From NCBI GenBank assembly GCA_021773015.1, contig JAJFKW010000001.1, positions 186,001-250,000 on the forward strand: DNA of 64,000 nucleotides. Reading direction: 5' to 3'. Positions 44,374 through 53,194 of the stretch are shown piece after piece. Numbering within the stretch: position 1 is the first letter of the stretch; every line of letters begins with the position of its first letter. The stretch comes from Woeseia sp. GTDB lineage: Bacteria; Pseudomonadota; Gammaproteobacteria; Steroidobacterales; Woeseiaceae. Under the pieces are notes generated by a model, which was not told the origin of the DNA, searched no databases, and saw only the letters and a program-made list of their open reading frames with translations. The translations under genes and the position numbers were made by a program.

Positions 44374-45344
44374 TCGTACCGGAGTTTTGGTCAGAGGCAA
44401 AAGAACAGATCCGTATCAATGGACGATCACGGACATTGCGCCGATTCGGTTGGTCGGACGTTAGCGAAAGCGATGCGCACCGGAATGCAAAAGACCGCGT
44501 TCGAGACGCCGCCAATCGAGCGAAGGTGGGCGAGCTTGTCCGAAATATAGATCGTAAGGTTCCCTACAACGGCTCGGATGGTCTGCCGATCCGCGAGGAG
44601 ATCGTTGAACGGCACGGCGAGACTGTAATAACGCGAAACTCCTATGGTGCATTGTGTCTCAATACACCGGACGTGCTATTCACCGATATCGACATACCTG
44701 AGAATTCTAATGGTTGGTTAGCGTCCTTTTGGTTCGCGGTTTTCGTGGGGGCAGGACTCTGGTGGGGGAGCATTGTGGACGTATCGTGGCTGGTACTCGT
44801 AGCAGCTGTGGCGGGCGCAATTTTTTCCGGAGCACTCGCTAGAGGCACGGTCAAGTTGATTGCAGTATTTCAGAAGAATCCATTCGCGGCAGCGCTCGCC
44901 CGAATCGAGCAATTCGCATCGAAGAATCCGTCGTGGAAACTGCGCGTTTATCGAACGCCGATGGGCTATCGCGTTCTGGCAATGCACTCGACTTTCGATC
45001 CGACGGCAGAAGAGCCATTCAGCTTCATGGAAGCATTGAAGAGTGACCCACTGTACATACGCATGTGCCGAAATCAGAAGTGTTTTCGAGCACGGATAAG
45101 CCCGAAGCCTTGGCGAATCGAAATAGAGCATATTCGGCCACGGCCAGGCATATGGCCTGTTAAACGCGAGCATTTAGATAAGCGGCAACGTTGGATATCT
45201 GAGTACGAACGAAAGTCGGCAGGTTTCGCATCGTGTGAGTATGTGGCGACGTTTGGCGAAGGAAGGATGTCCATTGACTGCGAGCGCGTCCGGGCGATTC
45301 ACGATCGATACTGCAAAACGGAAAGCGGGTTGCCGATCGCATAG
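44370..45344 (+). CDS. Hypothetical membrane protein (widespread family)
   Basis: 324 residues. A cytosolic basic N-terminus contains FWSEAKEQIRINGRSRTLRR, two membrane helices lie near residues 112-150 (WLASFWFAVFVGAGLWWGSI, WLVLVAAVAGAIFSGALARG), and a soluble C-terminal region includes PSWKLRVYRTPMGYRVLAMH. Proteins of this layout occur in many bacteria; I know no function. ATG at 44370 overlaps the preceding stop by 4 bases. Confidence 0.82.
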   Translation: MIVPEFWSEAKEQIRINGRSRTLRRFGWSDVSESDAHRNAKDRVRDAANRAKVGELVRNIDRKVPYNGSDGLPIREEIVERHGETVITRNSYGALCLNTPDVLFTDIDIPENSNGWLASFWFAVFVGAGLWWGSIVDVSWLVLVAAVAGAIFSGALARGTVKLIAVFQKNPFAAALARIEQFASKNPSWKLRVYRTPMGYRVLAMHSTFDPTAEEPFSFMEALKSDPLYIRMCRNQKCFRARISPKPWRIEIEHIRPRPGIWPVKREHLDKRQRWISEYERKSAGFASCEYVATFGEGRMSIDCERVRAIHDRYCKTESGLPIA

Positions 45345-45594
45345 ATTAACTGGATTCGGAGAATGTCATCTTGCGGATAGAAAAGAGAAGCGTATTTTTT
45401 ATTTCACTAATTTTCTCAAAGTTGATCAATGCGAAATATTGTTTCTTAGGATGAGTCTCTACCGATGTCTGGTCGACGTCTTGTACGTGTCTAATATGTC
45501 GTCATTTATTTCGGGCAGGAATCAAACTTTTGACGGGCAGCTTTGAGTCGCTAGCCGTCATCGTAGTTCGCGAATCAGTGGAAAAGTCTCCTGT

Positions 45595-46407
45595 TCAGTT
45601 ACTTTTCCACGTACCGTCCACTTCGCTCGCATTGGTCACCGCTTGCCCCCCGTTGTCCTTCGCAAGTACAGAGCCTGTCGGGCCTACAACGTACGTATAA
45701 AGGCCAGTGACCTTGTACCTTATGGGAGCGGCACAAATGACAAAGCCTGTCGTTAGATCCACGTACGCATCGGCCTGCTTTCTTACATGGACGAAATAAT
45801 ACCCGTGATAATCGAAACCAGGCGCGGGCACGTTAGCCTTCGCAATATCCGCTGACAATAAACCCGCGCTTACCAGATCCATGGCTGCATTGGAATATTG
45901 CTTGTGTATTTTCATGTACGCCATTTCCGCTTCTGCGTACTTTTTCAATGCCGCAATCGCCGCTTTTTGGTTTTCTTCGGGAGTACCGGTGACATACATC
46001 ATGTCTTCCATTTCTTCCGAGAGATCCTCCATGCCCTCTGTAAGCTGCTGGTCAACCGCATCCGGTTTCACAAAGCTGTTCGTAATAAAGGATAGGACTT
46101 CCCGGGCTTCCGGAGGCAGCGTCTTGTGTAAGATAGCAATGCTGATTGCGAATAGCACAATGGCGGTCAAAAATCCGCCGAGCAAGGGCTTGGACGCGGA
46201 TGATGCAGCGCTAAAAGCCAAGGCGACACAAAGGAAGTGGAGCAACAGTCCTGGAATAAACAGGAATACATATCCAACGCTCACAAAAATCAGCCAGAAG
46301 ACCCCCGTTTTGAAGCCTTCCTTGAATCCCTTGGCGTATATTTGCCCTGCGCCTGGAATGACGAAGCTAAGAATTGCTGCAATAAGTGGGTTGCTACTTT
46401 GTTGCAT
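45595..46407 (-). CDS. Hypothetical membrane protein with TM2-like N-terminus
   Basis: About 270 residues. The first 110 hold hydrophobic helices in the style of TM2/DUF5683 proteins (AAILSFVIPGAGQIYAKGFK). An acidic region follows (EGMEDLSEEMEDMMYVTG), then an exported-looking C-terminal part with YYFVHVRKQADAYVDLTTGF and GPTGSVLAKDNGG, reminiscent of pilin-like globular domains. ATG at 46407 (GGCGG ahead) is preferred over one 17 codons upstream. Confidence 0.7.
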   Translation of the reverse strand: MQQSSNPLIAAILSFVIPGAGQIYAKGFKEGFKTGVFWLIFVSVGYVFLFIPGLLLHFLCVALAFSAASSASKPLLGGFLTAIVLFAISIAILHKTLPPEAREVLSFITNSFVKPDAVDQQLTEGMEDLSEEMEDMMYVTGTPEENQKAAIAALKKYAEAEMAYMKIHKQYSNAAMDLVSAGLLSADIAKANVPAPGFDYHGYYFVHVRKQADAYVDLTTGFVICAAPIRYKVTGLYTYVVGPTGSVLAKDNGGQAVTNASEVDGTWKSN

Positions 46408-46845
46408 TTTTTCCGCCCACCAAAAATGGGACCTTATCACACCATCTGCGTTTGCCACTCTTGTTACGGCAAGTTGGCACCATTCTGCGCCACGACCTAT
46501 GTTGCCTCCGGCAAGGAGTTCGGTAAACCACTATTTACTCGCCGACAGTAGCCGATAAGCTCGAACTCCAATGGTTCACCTGCGTATCGTCCGATATTGA
46601 GAATCTCACGCTACATTAGCCGACTGTTGTCCACCTATTAACCTGTTGGAGATTTAGGTAGTTGAAATGGGAGCAGTCACCGAAATCGCTCCGAAAACCG
46701 TTCGCCACAGATAGGACTGGGCGAAATGACATCAATTCGCCCAGCATATCGAGGCAAAACCGCTCCTATCAATGGGGCAATATGATTCGACGGGCTCAGT
46801 TTACGATCAAGTGTACGAATCCGAAAACTAAGGAGCTAAGAAAAG
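46408..46845. other. Intergenic region with degenerate repeat copy B
   Basis: 438 bp. It contains repeat copy B and the leader of the truncated haemoglobin gene. No other gene supported. Confidence 0.4.
46494..46618. repeat. Degenerate repeat copy B
   Basis: Partner of 42627-42747. The tail resembles the first codons of the MBL-fold gene (TTGAGAATCTC against TTGAAAATCTC) but has no open frame after it, so it looks like a decayed duplicate. Confidence 0.5.
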
Positions 46846-47214
46846 ATGAGTGCAACACTATTTGAACGACTGGGTGGCCATGCCGCTATCGATGCTTTCG
46901 CAAACGACCTATTGGCCCGCCTCCAGAGCGACGCGGCTCTCGGAAGATTTTGGGAACACCGTGGAGACGATGGCATCGCCAGAGAAAAGCAACTTCTGAT
47001 CGACTATTTGGTGTCGGTAACAGGTGGTCCCGTGTATTACACCGGACGCGATATGAAGCAATCGCACGTTGGTATGAGAATCAGTGAGTCCGATTGGGAC
47101 GCTTTCCTTGGCCATGCCGTCGCGACCATGAATGCACTGGGTGTGGGCGAGGCCGAACAGGGCGATGTCGCAGCCTTCGTCGCAACTATCAAAAACGACA
47201 TTGTCGAGTGCTAA
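46846..47214 (+). CDS. Group I truncated haemoglobin
   Basis: 122 residues of the 2/2 globin fold: SATLFERLGGHAAIDAFAND, RFWEHRGDDGIAREKQLLID, GPVYYTGRDMKQSHVGMRIS (proximal His in SHVGM) and a C-terminal H helix. ATG at 46846 with AAGGAG upstream. Cytosolic haem protein likely handling O2 or NO. Confidence 0.93.
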   Translation: MSATLFERLGGHAAIDAFANDLLARLQSDAALGRFWEHRGDDGIAREKQLLIDYLVSVTGGPVYYTGRDMKQSHVGMRISESDWDAFLGHAVATMNALGVGEAEQGDVAAFVATIKNDIVEC

Positions 47215-47560
47215 TCTAAGAGCACCTGATTTGGGTCGTACTCCGACGATGGCCGACTTAGCATCGGAGTGACTGCGCGATTTCCGTTAGCGGGAAGCTT
47301 TTCAGGCATCACTGATCTTGCAGCGATGAGGTCGTGTTGCCCGCTGTATCTGGACGGCGTATGCATGGCACCGTGCGCTAGTGGAATTGCGCTTCAACAT
47401 GATGCAAAAGCGGTGTAATCACGCCGGTAAGCTCTGACTTTCTTCGAATTTTCAGCATCTAGTCACAGCCAAGGGCTTGTTATCGTGCGTATTATTCTAA
47501 AGTCCTGGGATATATCGCGGTATCTTCGCCGCGGTTGATCTCAGATTGGGAGGCCAAGAA
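47215..47560. other. Intergenic region
   Basis: 346 bp before the 47561 gene. No gene or repeat I can support; GGGAGG for the next gene lies at its end. Confidence 0.4.
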
Positions 47561-48070
47561 ATGAATAAAATTCTCATCGGGATTGCTGTTGTTGCCGTCG
47601 GGTATTTCGCATTCAAGAACGCCGATGCTGTCCAGAGCATCGATTTTCTCGGCGACAATTATACGCTCAGCGAACAATATCGACGTTCAGGCGCCGAAGT
47701 CTACATGTACTCGCCCAACGGTGAGAATTTTCTGCGTGCTGGAAAATATATTCAGGTAGCGCATCTACCCAAGGTGGACATGCCTGCAGAGGAGTACCGA
47801 CGACAATTCTTGGAGACCATGAAGAAGTCGAAAAGCTTCAGGACGGTTACGGACGACTCATTTTTCTACATTGAGGCAAACACTTTGGTGCATAGCATGC
47901 TCATACAGGAGGGTGACGGGTTCAAGCTTTACGGTTACGCCGAGATTCGAACTGAAGAGGAACTCAAAGATTTGGCGGACCGGGGCGCGAAACCTTCAAT
48001 TGCTCGTGAATTTGAAAAGACTATAGCCTCATTACCAGAACCTCCTAGCGCGATTTCTACTTGGTTCTAA
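47561..48070 (+). CDS. Hypothetical membrane-anchored protein
   Basis: 169 residues. One N-terminal helix (ILIGIAVVAVGYFAFKNADA), then a soluble domain with SEQYRRSGAEVYMYSPNGEN and VHSMLIQEGDGFKLYGYAEI. ATG at 47561 after GGGAGG. It lies 6 bp upstream of the trypsin-like protease gene, so they are an operon; it may be its substrate, partner or a chaperone. No domain recognised. Confidence 0.78.
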   Translation: MNKILIGIAVVAVGYFAFKNADAVQSIDFLGDNYTLSEQYRRSGAEVYMYSPNGENFLRAGKYIQVAHLPKVDMPAEEYRRQFLETMKKSKSFRTVTDDSFFYIEANTLVHSMLIQEGDGFKLYGYAEIRTEEELKDLADRGAKPSIAREFEKTIASLPEPPSAISTWF

Positions 48071-48076
48071 CGCCCG

Positions 48077-48772
48077 ATGGACTTGAAAAAAATAGCGATA
48101 TTGTTAGTTGTCGCCTTCGCAGCCTACATGTTCTTGTATAGATCACCCGAAGTTGACTATGGGCAGTTCTCCGGTCCAGAGGAGACGGCACCGCGAATGG
48201 GAGGTAATGAGATCGTCGGGCATTTACTCATTTACTTGAGTCAGAGAAGTTACTCAGCAGGACACGGGTTTGTCCTCAGCCACGAGTCGCAGCAATTCGT
48301 TGTTAGTGCATCGCATGTCGTTGGAAATATCAAAGATGTGGATAGCGTAGATGTGGTCTCGGGTTCTACGCCAATAGTGTCCGATGCCAAACCGGCTTTC
48401 GGACCGTCTTATAGTACGTGCAACATGGACGATGCTCGGCGTGACGTTTCATTTTATACCGTCAACTCCACACTCGCTGGTGGCGAATTCTCAATCGCAT
48501 CCGCACCGCCGAAGGCAGGCCAAAACGTCTGGATGTTTTGTACTCAGGACGGCAAGGCTGAAAAGAAATTGCTGATGGCCGCCAAAGTAACATCTTCAAG
48601 CGACCGCGCTCTTAAGTACGAATTTCTGTCGCGCGTCTCGTTTAATGGCACTAGCGGCTGTCCCATTATCAATAGCAATAAGCAACTAGTGGGTGTGAAT
48701 GTTTGCGGTCATGCGAAAGCAGGTGTTGCTGTACCAGTACCTACCATTCTGGATGGTCTAGATTCGATCTAG
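48077..48772 (+). CDS. Membrane-anchored trypsin-like serine protease
   Basis: 231 residues. N-terminal anchor 5-20 (IAILLVVAFAAYMFLY), then a chymotrypsin-like fold with a readable triad: His80 (VSASHVVG), Asp123 (ARRDVSFYTV) and Ser193 in NGTSGCPIIN (instead of GNSGGP). The later VGVNVCGHAKAGVAVPVPTI is the C-terminal barrel strand region. It is operonic with the preceding hypothetical gene. Probably acts in the periplasm. Confidence 0.85.
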   Translation: MDLKKIAILLVVAFAAYMFLYRSPEVDYGQFSGPEETAPRMGGNEIVGHLLIYLSQRSYSAGHGFVLSHESQQFVVSASHVVGNIKDVDSVDVVSGSTPIVSDAKPAFGPSYSTCNMDDARRDVSFYTVNSTLAGGEFSIASAPPKAGQNVWMFCTQDGKAEKKLLMAAKVTSSSDRALKYEFLSRVSFNGTSGCPIINSNKQLVGVNVCGHAKAGVAVPVPTILDGLDSI

Positions 48773-49144
48773 CGTGACTATTGCTCGCAGTGTGAGTTCA
48801 TGGCTAAGATGGTCGAGCTTCGTTCGCGCGGTATCCGTAAATTCACCGTCCGGATGCGTGTCGAGGTATGTCTGATAGGTTTCTATTCTCTGCCCAATAT
48901 CGGTCGTGCCCTCAGCAATGTTCCATTCGCGTGTGTCGATGAGGCTCGCCAGAGAAGTGTGAGCTTCCTCGGCATTGAGCCCGTCAGGAAATTTGTCCAG
49001 ATACTGTTCCAGGGACTCGATCGTGTTTTGTGATTGTGCGGTTTTCCAGGCGCTAGGTTCAGGATCGCAAGCGGAGCAGATCAGGCCGATAGCGACAAAT
49101 CTTGCCAGCATTCCTGCGAGAAAACGCTTTCTGGATGAGACCAT
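48758..49144 (-). CDS. Putative lipoprotein with TPR-like helices
   Basis: 128 residues. The signal sequence ends in a possible lipobox (GLICSAC region), followed by two similar units YLDKFPDGLNAEEAHTSLAS and YLDTHPDGEFTDTARTKLDH, as in tetratricopeptide-type lipoproteins. It is convergent with the protease gene and overlaps it by 15 bases. Confidence 0.7.
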   Translation of the reverse strand: MVSSRKRFLAGMLARFVAIGLICSACDPEPSAWKTAQSQNTIESLEQYLDKFPDGLNAEEAHTSLASLIDTREWNIAEGTTDIGQRIETYQTYLDTHPDGEFTDTARTKLDHLSHELTLRAIVTLDRI

Positions 49145-49441
49145 CGGCTACGGTCCTCTAATGTCTTAGCTGTGAGTTTTCGCAGTATGGAAGACTACTA
49201 TCTGCCGTGCGAACCCATCTACGGCGGGCATGAATAGTCGGGGCAGACCCGACATCAACGCTTTGTCTGTTTCGGTGTAATAGATTCTTGTTGGACACTT
49301 CATTTGCGACACTATCCTCTCTAAAGTAAGAGTTTCGGCGTTGCGTCGATCGGTTGAAGTCGCAGGAGTAATCCAGCCGTTTGTGAGCGGCAGGTGTTGG
49401 CCGGCACTATCGATACCAACGACAATTTTGCTTCTCGATCT

Positions 49442-49891
49442 CTAAAGGGCAGATTGCTGCTCGGCTTCCGGTCTGAGGACGGCTGCGACGCGCTCTTTGT
49501 AAGTGCGGTGACAATCGAGGCAGCCTTCGATCATTCGCTGATAACTTGAGATCGCAGCGTCACGATCAAGCGCCTGGGCAGCAGCGCGAAGTTCTAGAGA
49601 CAGGTCATGCACGAAGTTATCGAGTTGTTTGAACGCCGCCATTTCTTGCCCCAGCTCCGCGGCCACAAGCTGCACCTGTGATGCGGGGATCTTTGGATGC
49701 TCAGCGATCGAAGTGGCGCCGTGCGCGACCAGCTTAAAGTCGTCTGTCAGCAGCCCGTCGGAGATTTCGACCAGGTTATTGCGCAGCCCCTGCATGATCT
49801 CCTTCAAAGAGGTTGCATCGCCGGTCATGGCTGCCGCCGGTGCAAGGGCCAGCATAAGAACAGCTGCCCGAATTAGTAGTTTGCTGTTCAT
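49442..49891 (-). CDS. Cytochrome c-type protein (class II-like)
   Basis: 149 residues. Signal peptide 1-21 (LMLALAPAAAM), four-helix layout and a C-terminal haem motif CLDCH (MIEGCLDCHRTYKERV), the placement of cytochrome c' and c-556. Periplasmic electron carrier or gas binder. ATG at 49891. Stands alone; upstream 297 bp hold no gene. Confidence 0.88.
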   Translation of the reverse strand: MNSKLLIRAAVLMLALAPAAAMTGDATSLKEIMQGLRNNLVEISDGLLTDDFKLVAHGATSIAEHPKIPASQVQLVAAELGQEMAAFKQLDNFVHDLSLELRAAAQALDRDAAISSYQRMIEGCLDCHRTYKERVAAVLRPEAEQQSAL

Positions 49892-49957
49892 TACGGTTCC
49901 GTCATCTCAGAAACTGCGCTACTCCGCGTACGATGAGTCTACGCCAACTGGGCTAAA

Positions 49958-50200
49958 ATGGTCCGCACTGATTTCGTAGATCTTTTCGTCAGGGGATACG
50001 ACTTGCTTTTCCCAGTGGCGGTCTCCCTTTTATCGATAACGGCGATAATTGTTTGTATCGGTAATGGCACTTATCGTTTGACACGGAATTTTGACGACAT
50101 AGGGGATCAATATCGGCCAACACTTGCCGCCTGTCAGCGGCAGCTAAGCACCCAATACCCACCATTTAGACAGTTGATTTGGGGTATTCTGAGCGTCTGA
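49958..50200 (+). CDS. Possible small membrane protein
   Basis: 80 residues with one hydrophobic segment (LLFPVAVSLLSITAIIVCIG). No clear ribosome site and no known family; it may be spurious. Confidence 0.25.
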   Translation: MVRTDFVDLFVRGYDLLFPVAVSLLSITAIIVCIGNGTYRLTRNFDDIGDQYRPTLAACQRQLSTQYPPFRQLIWGILSV

Positions 50201-50269
50201 AATGACCCAAAGCCAACATCGACAAAGTCATGCAAACAGTGCTCGATAATCGATTCAGGAGGAATCACG

Positions 50270-50587
50270 ATGGGTGATATGGTAGTTGTCGCGTATCGGC
50301 CCAAGGCCGGTTACGACGGTGAATTGTTAGAGCTGGTCAAGGATCACGTTCCATTCCTTCGTCGCCTTGGACTGGTGACTAATCGTCCAGCGTTGGCCAT
50401 GAGCGGAAAGGACGGTGTGATTGTCGAAGTGTTTGAGTGGGAGGCCGGAGCGATTTCATCGGCACACGAAAACTCTGACGTGCAAGGACTTTGGGCCAAG
50501 TACGCAGCCATCTGCGACTATATCCCACTTCGCGAATTGCCTGAATCGAAGGACATGTTCGCTCAGTTCGAGCCGATAGAGCTATAG
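50270..50587 (+). CDS. Small ABM/dimeric alpha-beta barrel-like protein
   Basis: 105 residues. MVVVAYRPKAGYDGELLELV then MSGKDGVIVEVFEWEAGAIS give the ferredoxin-like strand pattern of the antibiotic-biosynthesis-monooxygenase superfamily. ATG at 50270 after a strong CAGGAGGAA. Function unknown. Confidence 0.8.
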   Translation: MGDMVVVAYRPKAGYDGELLELVKDHVPFLRRLGLVTNRPALAMSGKDGVIVEVFEWEAGAISSAHENSDVQGLWAKYAAICDYIPLRELPESKDMFAQFEPIEL

Positions 50588-50637
50588 CCGTCAATATTTG
50601 TGGCCGAATGCAACTTTACGTTACGCAGTAAGGGAAT

Positions 50638-51948
50638 ATGAAAACCAATTTGAGTGGGAAGCCGAAGAGAATGTGGTTCATGCTCGCTATAGCGGGCGTG
50701 ATGTTGATGATTGGCGTACCTGCCTGGTCAGTGTCACTCGTCGAGGTGGCAAAGCTTTTCGCCGCCGACGGCGGGGAGGGCGATCAGTTTGGGTATAGCG
50801 TCGCTGTATCCGGCGATACCGCATTGATTGGCGTTCGATTTGATGACGACGACGCCAACGGCATCGAATCGGGTTCGGCGTATGTGTTCACTCGCTCTGG
50901 AACTACCTGGCGCCAGCAGGCCCGGCTTACCGCCGACGACGGCTCAGACCGCGACTGGTTTGGCGTCAGAGTCGCGCTCTCCGGCGACACCGCAGTTGTA
51001 CCTGCCGATGCAGATGACAGCGACATTAACGGTGTCGATTCGGGGTCGGTGTACGTATTCACTCGATCCGGAACTACTTGGACCCAGCAGGCCAAGCTCA
51101 CCGCTTCCGATGGCGCAGCAGTCGACTTGTTCGGCTACAGCGTCGCGCTCTCCGGCGACACTATTTTGATCGGGGCTCGCTTCGATGACGACGAGGTCAA
51201 CGGGGTCAATTCGGGTTCCGCGTATGTATTCACCCGCTGTGGAACATCCTGGAGCCAGCAAGCCAAGCTTACAGCTGCTGATGGCGAGACTGGCGACGAG
51301 TTCGGTTACAGTGTCGCGCTCTCCGGCGACACGGCGGTGATCACGGCGAACGCAGACGACAGCGATGTTAACGGCGTTGACTCGGGTTCTGCGTATGTAT
51401 TCACTCGCTCGGAAACCGACTGGAGTCAACAGGCTAAGCTCACGGCTGCTGATGGTTCGGCCGGCGACTTGTTCGGCGTCAGAGTCGCGCTCGCAGGCGA
51501 TACCGCATTGATCGGGGCTCGCCTCGATGATGACGACGTTAACGGGGTTGATTCAGGTTCTGCGTATGTATTCACTCGCTCCGCGGACAGCTGGAGCCAG
51601 CAAGCCAAGTTAACCGCCGCCCATGGCGGAGCGGGCGACTGGTTCGGCTACACCGTCGCGCTCGCCGAAGATATCGCTTTGATCGGGGCCGGCAATCACG
51701 ACGGCGCCAGCGGCGTTGATTCGGGTTCAGCGTATGTATTCACTCGTTCCGGGACTACTTGGAGTCAGAAAACCAAGATCACCGCCGCCGATGGCAAGGC
51801 CGGTGACCAATTCGGCGGGAAGGTGGCGATCTCCGGCGATGCCGCGGTGATCGGGGCCCGCATGGTTGACGACGTCGTCAAAGGTGTCGATTCGGGGTCG
51901 GTCTATATATTCACGGGTCTGCTAGATGCGGGTGATGACGGAGTTTAG
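50638..51948 (+). CDS. FG-GAP repeat secreted protein (seven integrin-alpha-type blades)
   Basis: 436 residues. Signal peptide ends near residue 32 ([13 protein letters not shown]). Then seven tandem FG-GAP units of about 57 residues start at residue 38; each runs from AKLTAADG through [12 protein letters not shown] and [12 protein letters not shown]. Units 2 and 4 share the [15 protein letters not shown] type, while units 1, 3 and 5 carry RFDDDDxNG, so the array looks like a recent tandem expansion with alternating blade types. Seven blades suit one closed beta-propeller. Ends right after blade 7 with no sorting signal. Confidence 0.88.
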   Translation: MKTNLSGKPKRMWFMLAIAGVMLMIGVPAWSVSLVEVAKLFAADGGEGDQFGYSVAVSGDTALIGVRFDDDDANGIESGSAYVFTRSGTTWRQQARLTADDGSDRDWFGVRVALSGDTAVVPADADDSDINGVDSGSVYVFTRSGTTWTQQAKLTASDGAAVDLFGYSVALSGDTILIGARFDDDEVNGVNSGSAYVFTRCGTSWSQQAKLTAADGETGDEFGYSVALSGDTAVITANADDSDVNGVDSGSAYVFTRSETDWSQQAKLTAADGSAGDLFGVRVALAGDTALIGARLDDDDVNGVDSGSAYVFTRSADSWSQQAKLTAAHGGAGDWFGYTVALAEDIALIGAGNHDGASGVDSGSAYVFTRSGTTWSQKTKITAADGKAGDQFGGKVAISGDAAVIGARMVDDVVKGVDSGSVYIFTGLLDAGDDGV

Positions 51949-52008
51949 CCCACCGATTGATGGTGTTGGACGATACCTTTTCAATAAGTCCTAGGGGTGG
52001 GGCAATTC

Positions 52009-52203
52009 TTAAAACGGCAAATCGTCCTTATCTGCCAGTGTTGATGCTCTGCACATATCGCGGTTCGGGGTTTCTTTTTCGATGGCTTCAAACTGGGCTT
52101 GACCTTCGGGGGAAGCGTTGAAGCTTTCCGCATCATCCATCGCCTTATCAAAGGCGATTTGATCTTTTGTACGCTGAGGTCGTTCCGTTTTTTTGCTCTT
52201 CAT
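52009..52203 (-). CDS. Small hypothetical protein (island gene 7)
   Basis: 64 residues, very polar: TERPQRTKDQIAFDKAMDDA and a C-terminal DMCRASTLADKDDLPF. ATG at 52203. No domain known. Last of the small-gene group, 113 bp after gene 6. Confidence 0.55.
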   Translation of the reverse strand: MKSKKTERPQRTKDQIAFDKAMDDAESFNASPEGQAQFEAIEKETPNRDMCRASTLADKDDLPF

Positions 52204-52316
52204 TGATTACCCGCTGCCGTTGGCATTCAGTTATCTAGGCGGGTTTTGTAATTTTGCGAATTTCGTTTTAGCAGCGAGCTTGCAGTCGAAATATTCGTCA
52301 GCTGTGATTGGCATTT

Positions 52317-52553
52317 TCAAGTTTCATCTTTGGGTTTTCTGCCCAAATATTCGAGGAAGGGCACAGCGGTAAAATTATCTGGACGTTTTTCACTTTGGCT
52401 TCGTAAATATTGCGCCAGTTTATCGGGGGCATATTGTTTTAGCTGTTCACTTTTGTATTCGACGGAGTACGCGAATACCTGCGCCGTTTCCGTGGGAAAT
52501 CCTAAAGTCTTGAATTTAAAAAACCAAAAATCATAAATCATTACAATCTTCAT
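52317..52553 (-). CDS. Small hypothetical protein (island gene 6)
   Basis: About 78 residues. IYDFWFFKFKTLGFPTETAQ then AQYLRSQSEKRPDNFTAVPF. ATG at 52553 or 52541 both overlap the end of gene 5. No domain known. Confidence 0.6.
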   Translation of the reverse strand: MKIVMIYDFWFFKFKTLGFPTETAQVFAYSVEYKSEQLKQYAPDKLAQYLRSQSEKRPDNFTAVPFLEYLGRKPKDET

Positions 52554-52791
52554 AGGGCTCACGCGCCAATGCCAGACAAGCCAGCAAACGAACATTCTTG
52601 CGGGTCAGTTTGTCCATTGTTGCGGCGCGTTGGAACATGCTGCGTATTTCTCCGTCAGGATGATTTTCCACTTGCCATCGACATTCATAACGCCAACATT
52701 CAAGCTCACCATCCTTGATGATGGTTTGCCCGTCAATCTCATCGAGCCTTGCCCATAGTTCTTTGTTGATATTCACTCGCAGTAACTTCAC
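52531..52791 (-). CDS. Small hypothetical protein (island gene 5)
   Basis: 86 residues: LLRVNINKELWARLDEIDGQ, a middle with CWRYECRWQVENHPDGEIRS and ARLLACLALAREPYE-type end. GTG at 52791 overlaps the stop of gene 4 by 4 bases (GTGA). Reads as soluble; no domain known. Confidence 0.65.
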   Translation of the reverse strand: MKLLRVNINKELWARLDEIDGQTIIKDGELECWRYECRWQVENHPDGEIRSMFQRAATMDKLTRKNVRLLACLALAREPYEDCNDL

Positions 52792-53069
52792 TCACTGTAA
52801 CCTTCAATCGTGAATGTTTTGCCAAGTGCTTCAGTCATCACGGCATATAGGTTTTCCCGCATGGTTTCCGAATACGGCTGCCCAAAGGCAGGCTCACCAA
52901 TACGCTCGATCCACCAATCACACTCTTGCCGGACGGTATCCGGAAATGTCTCAGGGACACACCGTTCTATGATTGGCCGAGCGTAAACCCGTGCGCCGAT
53001 GCCAAAAGCTGCATCTTTGAATGCAATGATTTCATTTTCGGCAGTATCCACAAGTATCGGGTGAGTCAT
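52788..53069 (-). CDS. Small hypothetical protein (island gene 4)
   Basis: 93 residues, soluble: HPILVDTAENEIIAFKDAAF, then RQECDWWIERIGEPAFGQPY. ATG at 53069 lies 8 bases after the stop of gene 3; a TTG at 53087 would add 6 residues. No domain known. Confidence 0.65.
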   Translation of the reverse strand: MTHPILVDTAENEIIAFKDAAFGIGARVYARPIIERCVPETFPDTVRQECDWWIERIGEPAFGQPYSETMRENLYAVMTEALGKTFTIEGYSE

Positions 53070-53077
53070 GTCAGGGG

Positions 53078-53194
53078 TTACTTCCAAGGGTCTAAATCCG
53101 CTTGAAAATGCTGCTCTGCTCGCTCGTTAAGGATAAAGCCCACGGCAACAACGGTCAGCAGTACCACAACTACGAGCCGGAGCTTACGACGCAT
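53078..53194 (-). CDS. 38-residue membrane peptide (island gene 3)
   Basis: A short gene (38 residues) with one membrane helix at about 6-22 (LRLVVVVLLTVVAVGFIL) and a basic start MRRK. Its ATG at 53194 overlaps the end of gene 2 by 11 bases and its stop is 8 bases before gene 4. The position and composition support a real small membrane protein. No homology known. Confidence 0.6.
   Translation of the reverse strand: MRRKLRLVVVVLLTVVAVGFILNERAEQHFQADLDPWK

Noticed and set aside
42728-46618. Integron-like cassette array suggested by the repeat copies
   Set aside because: The copies lack attC core sites and the genes between are on both strands with no integrase.
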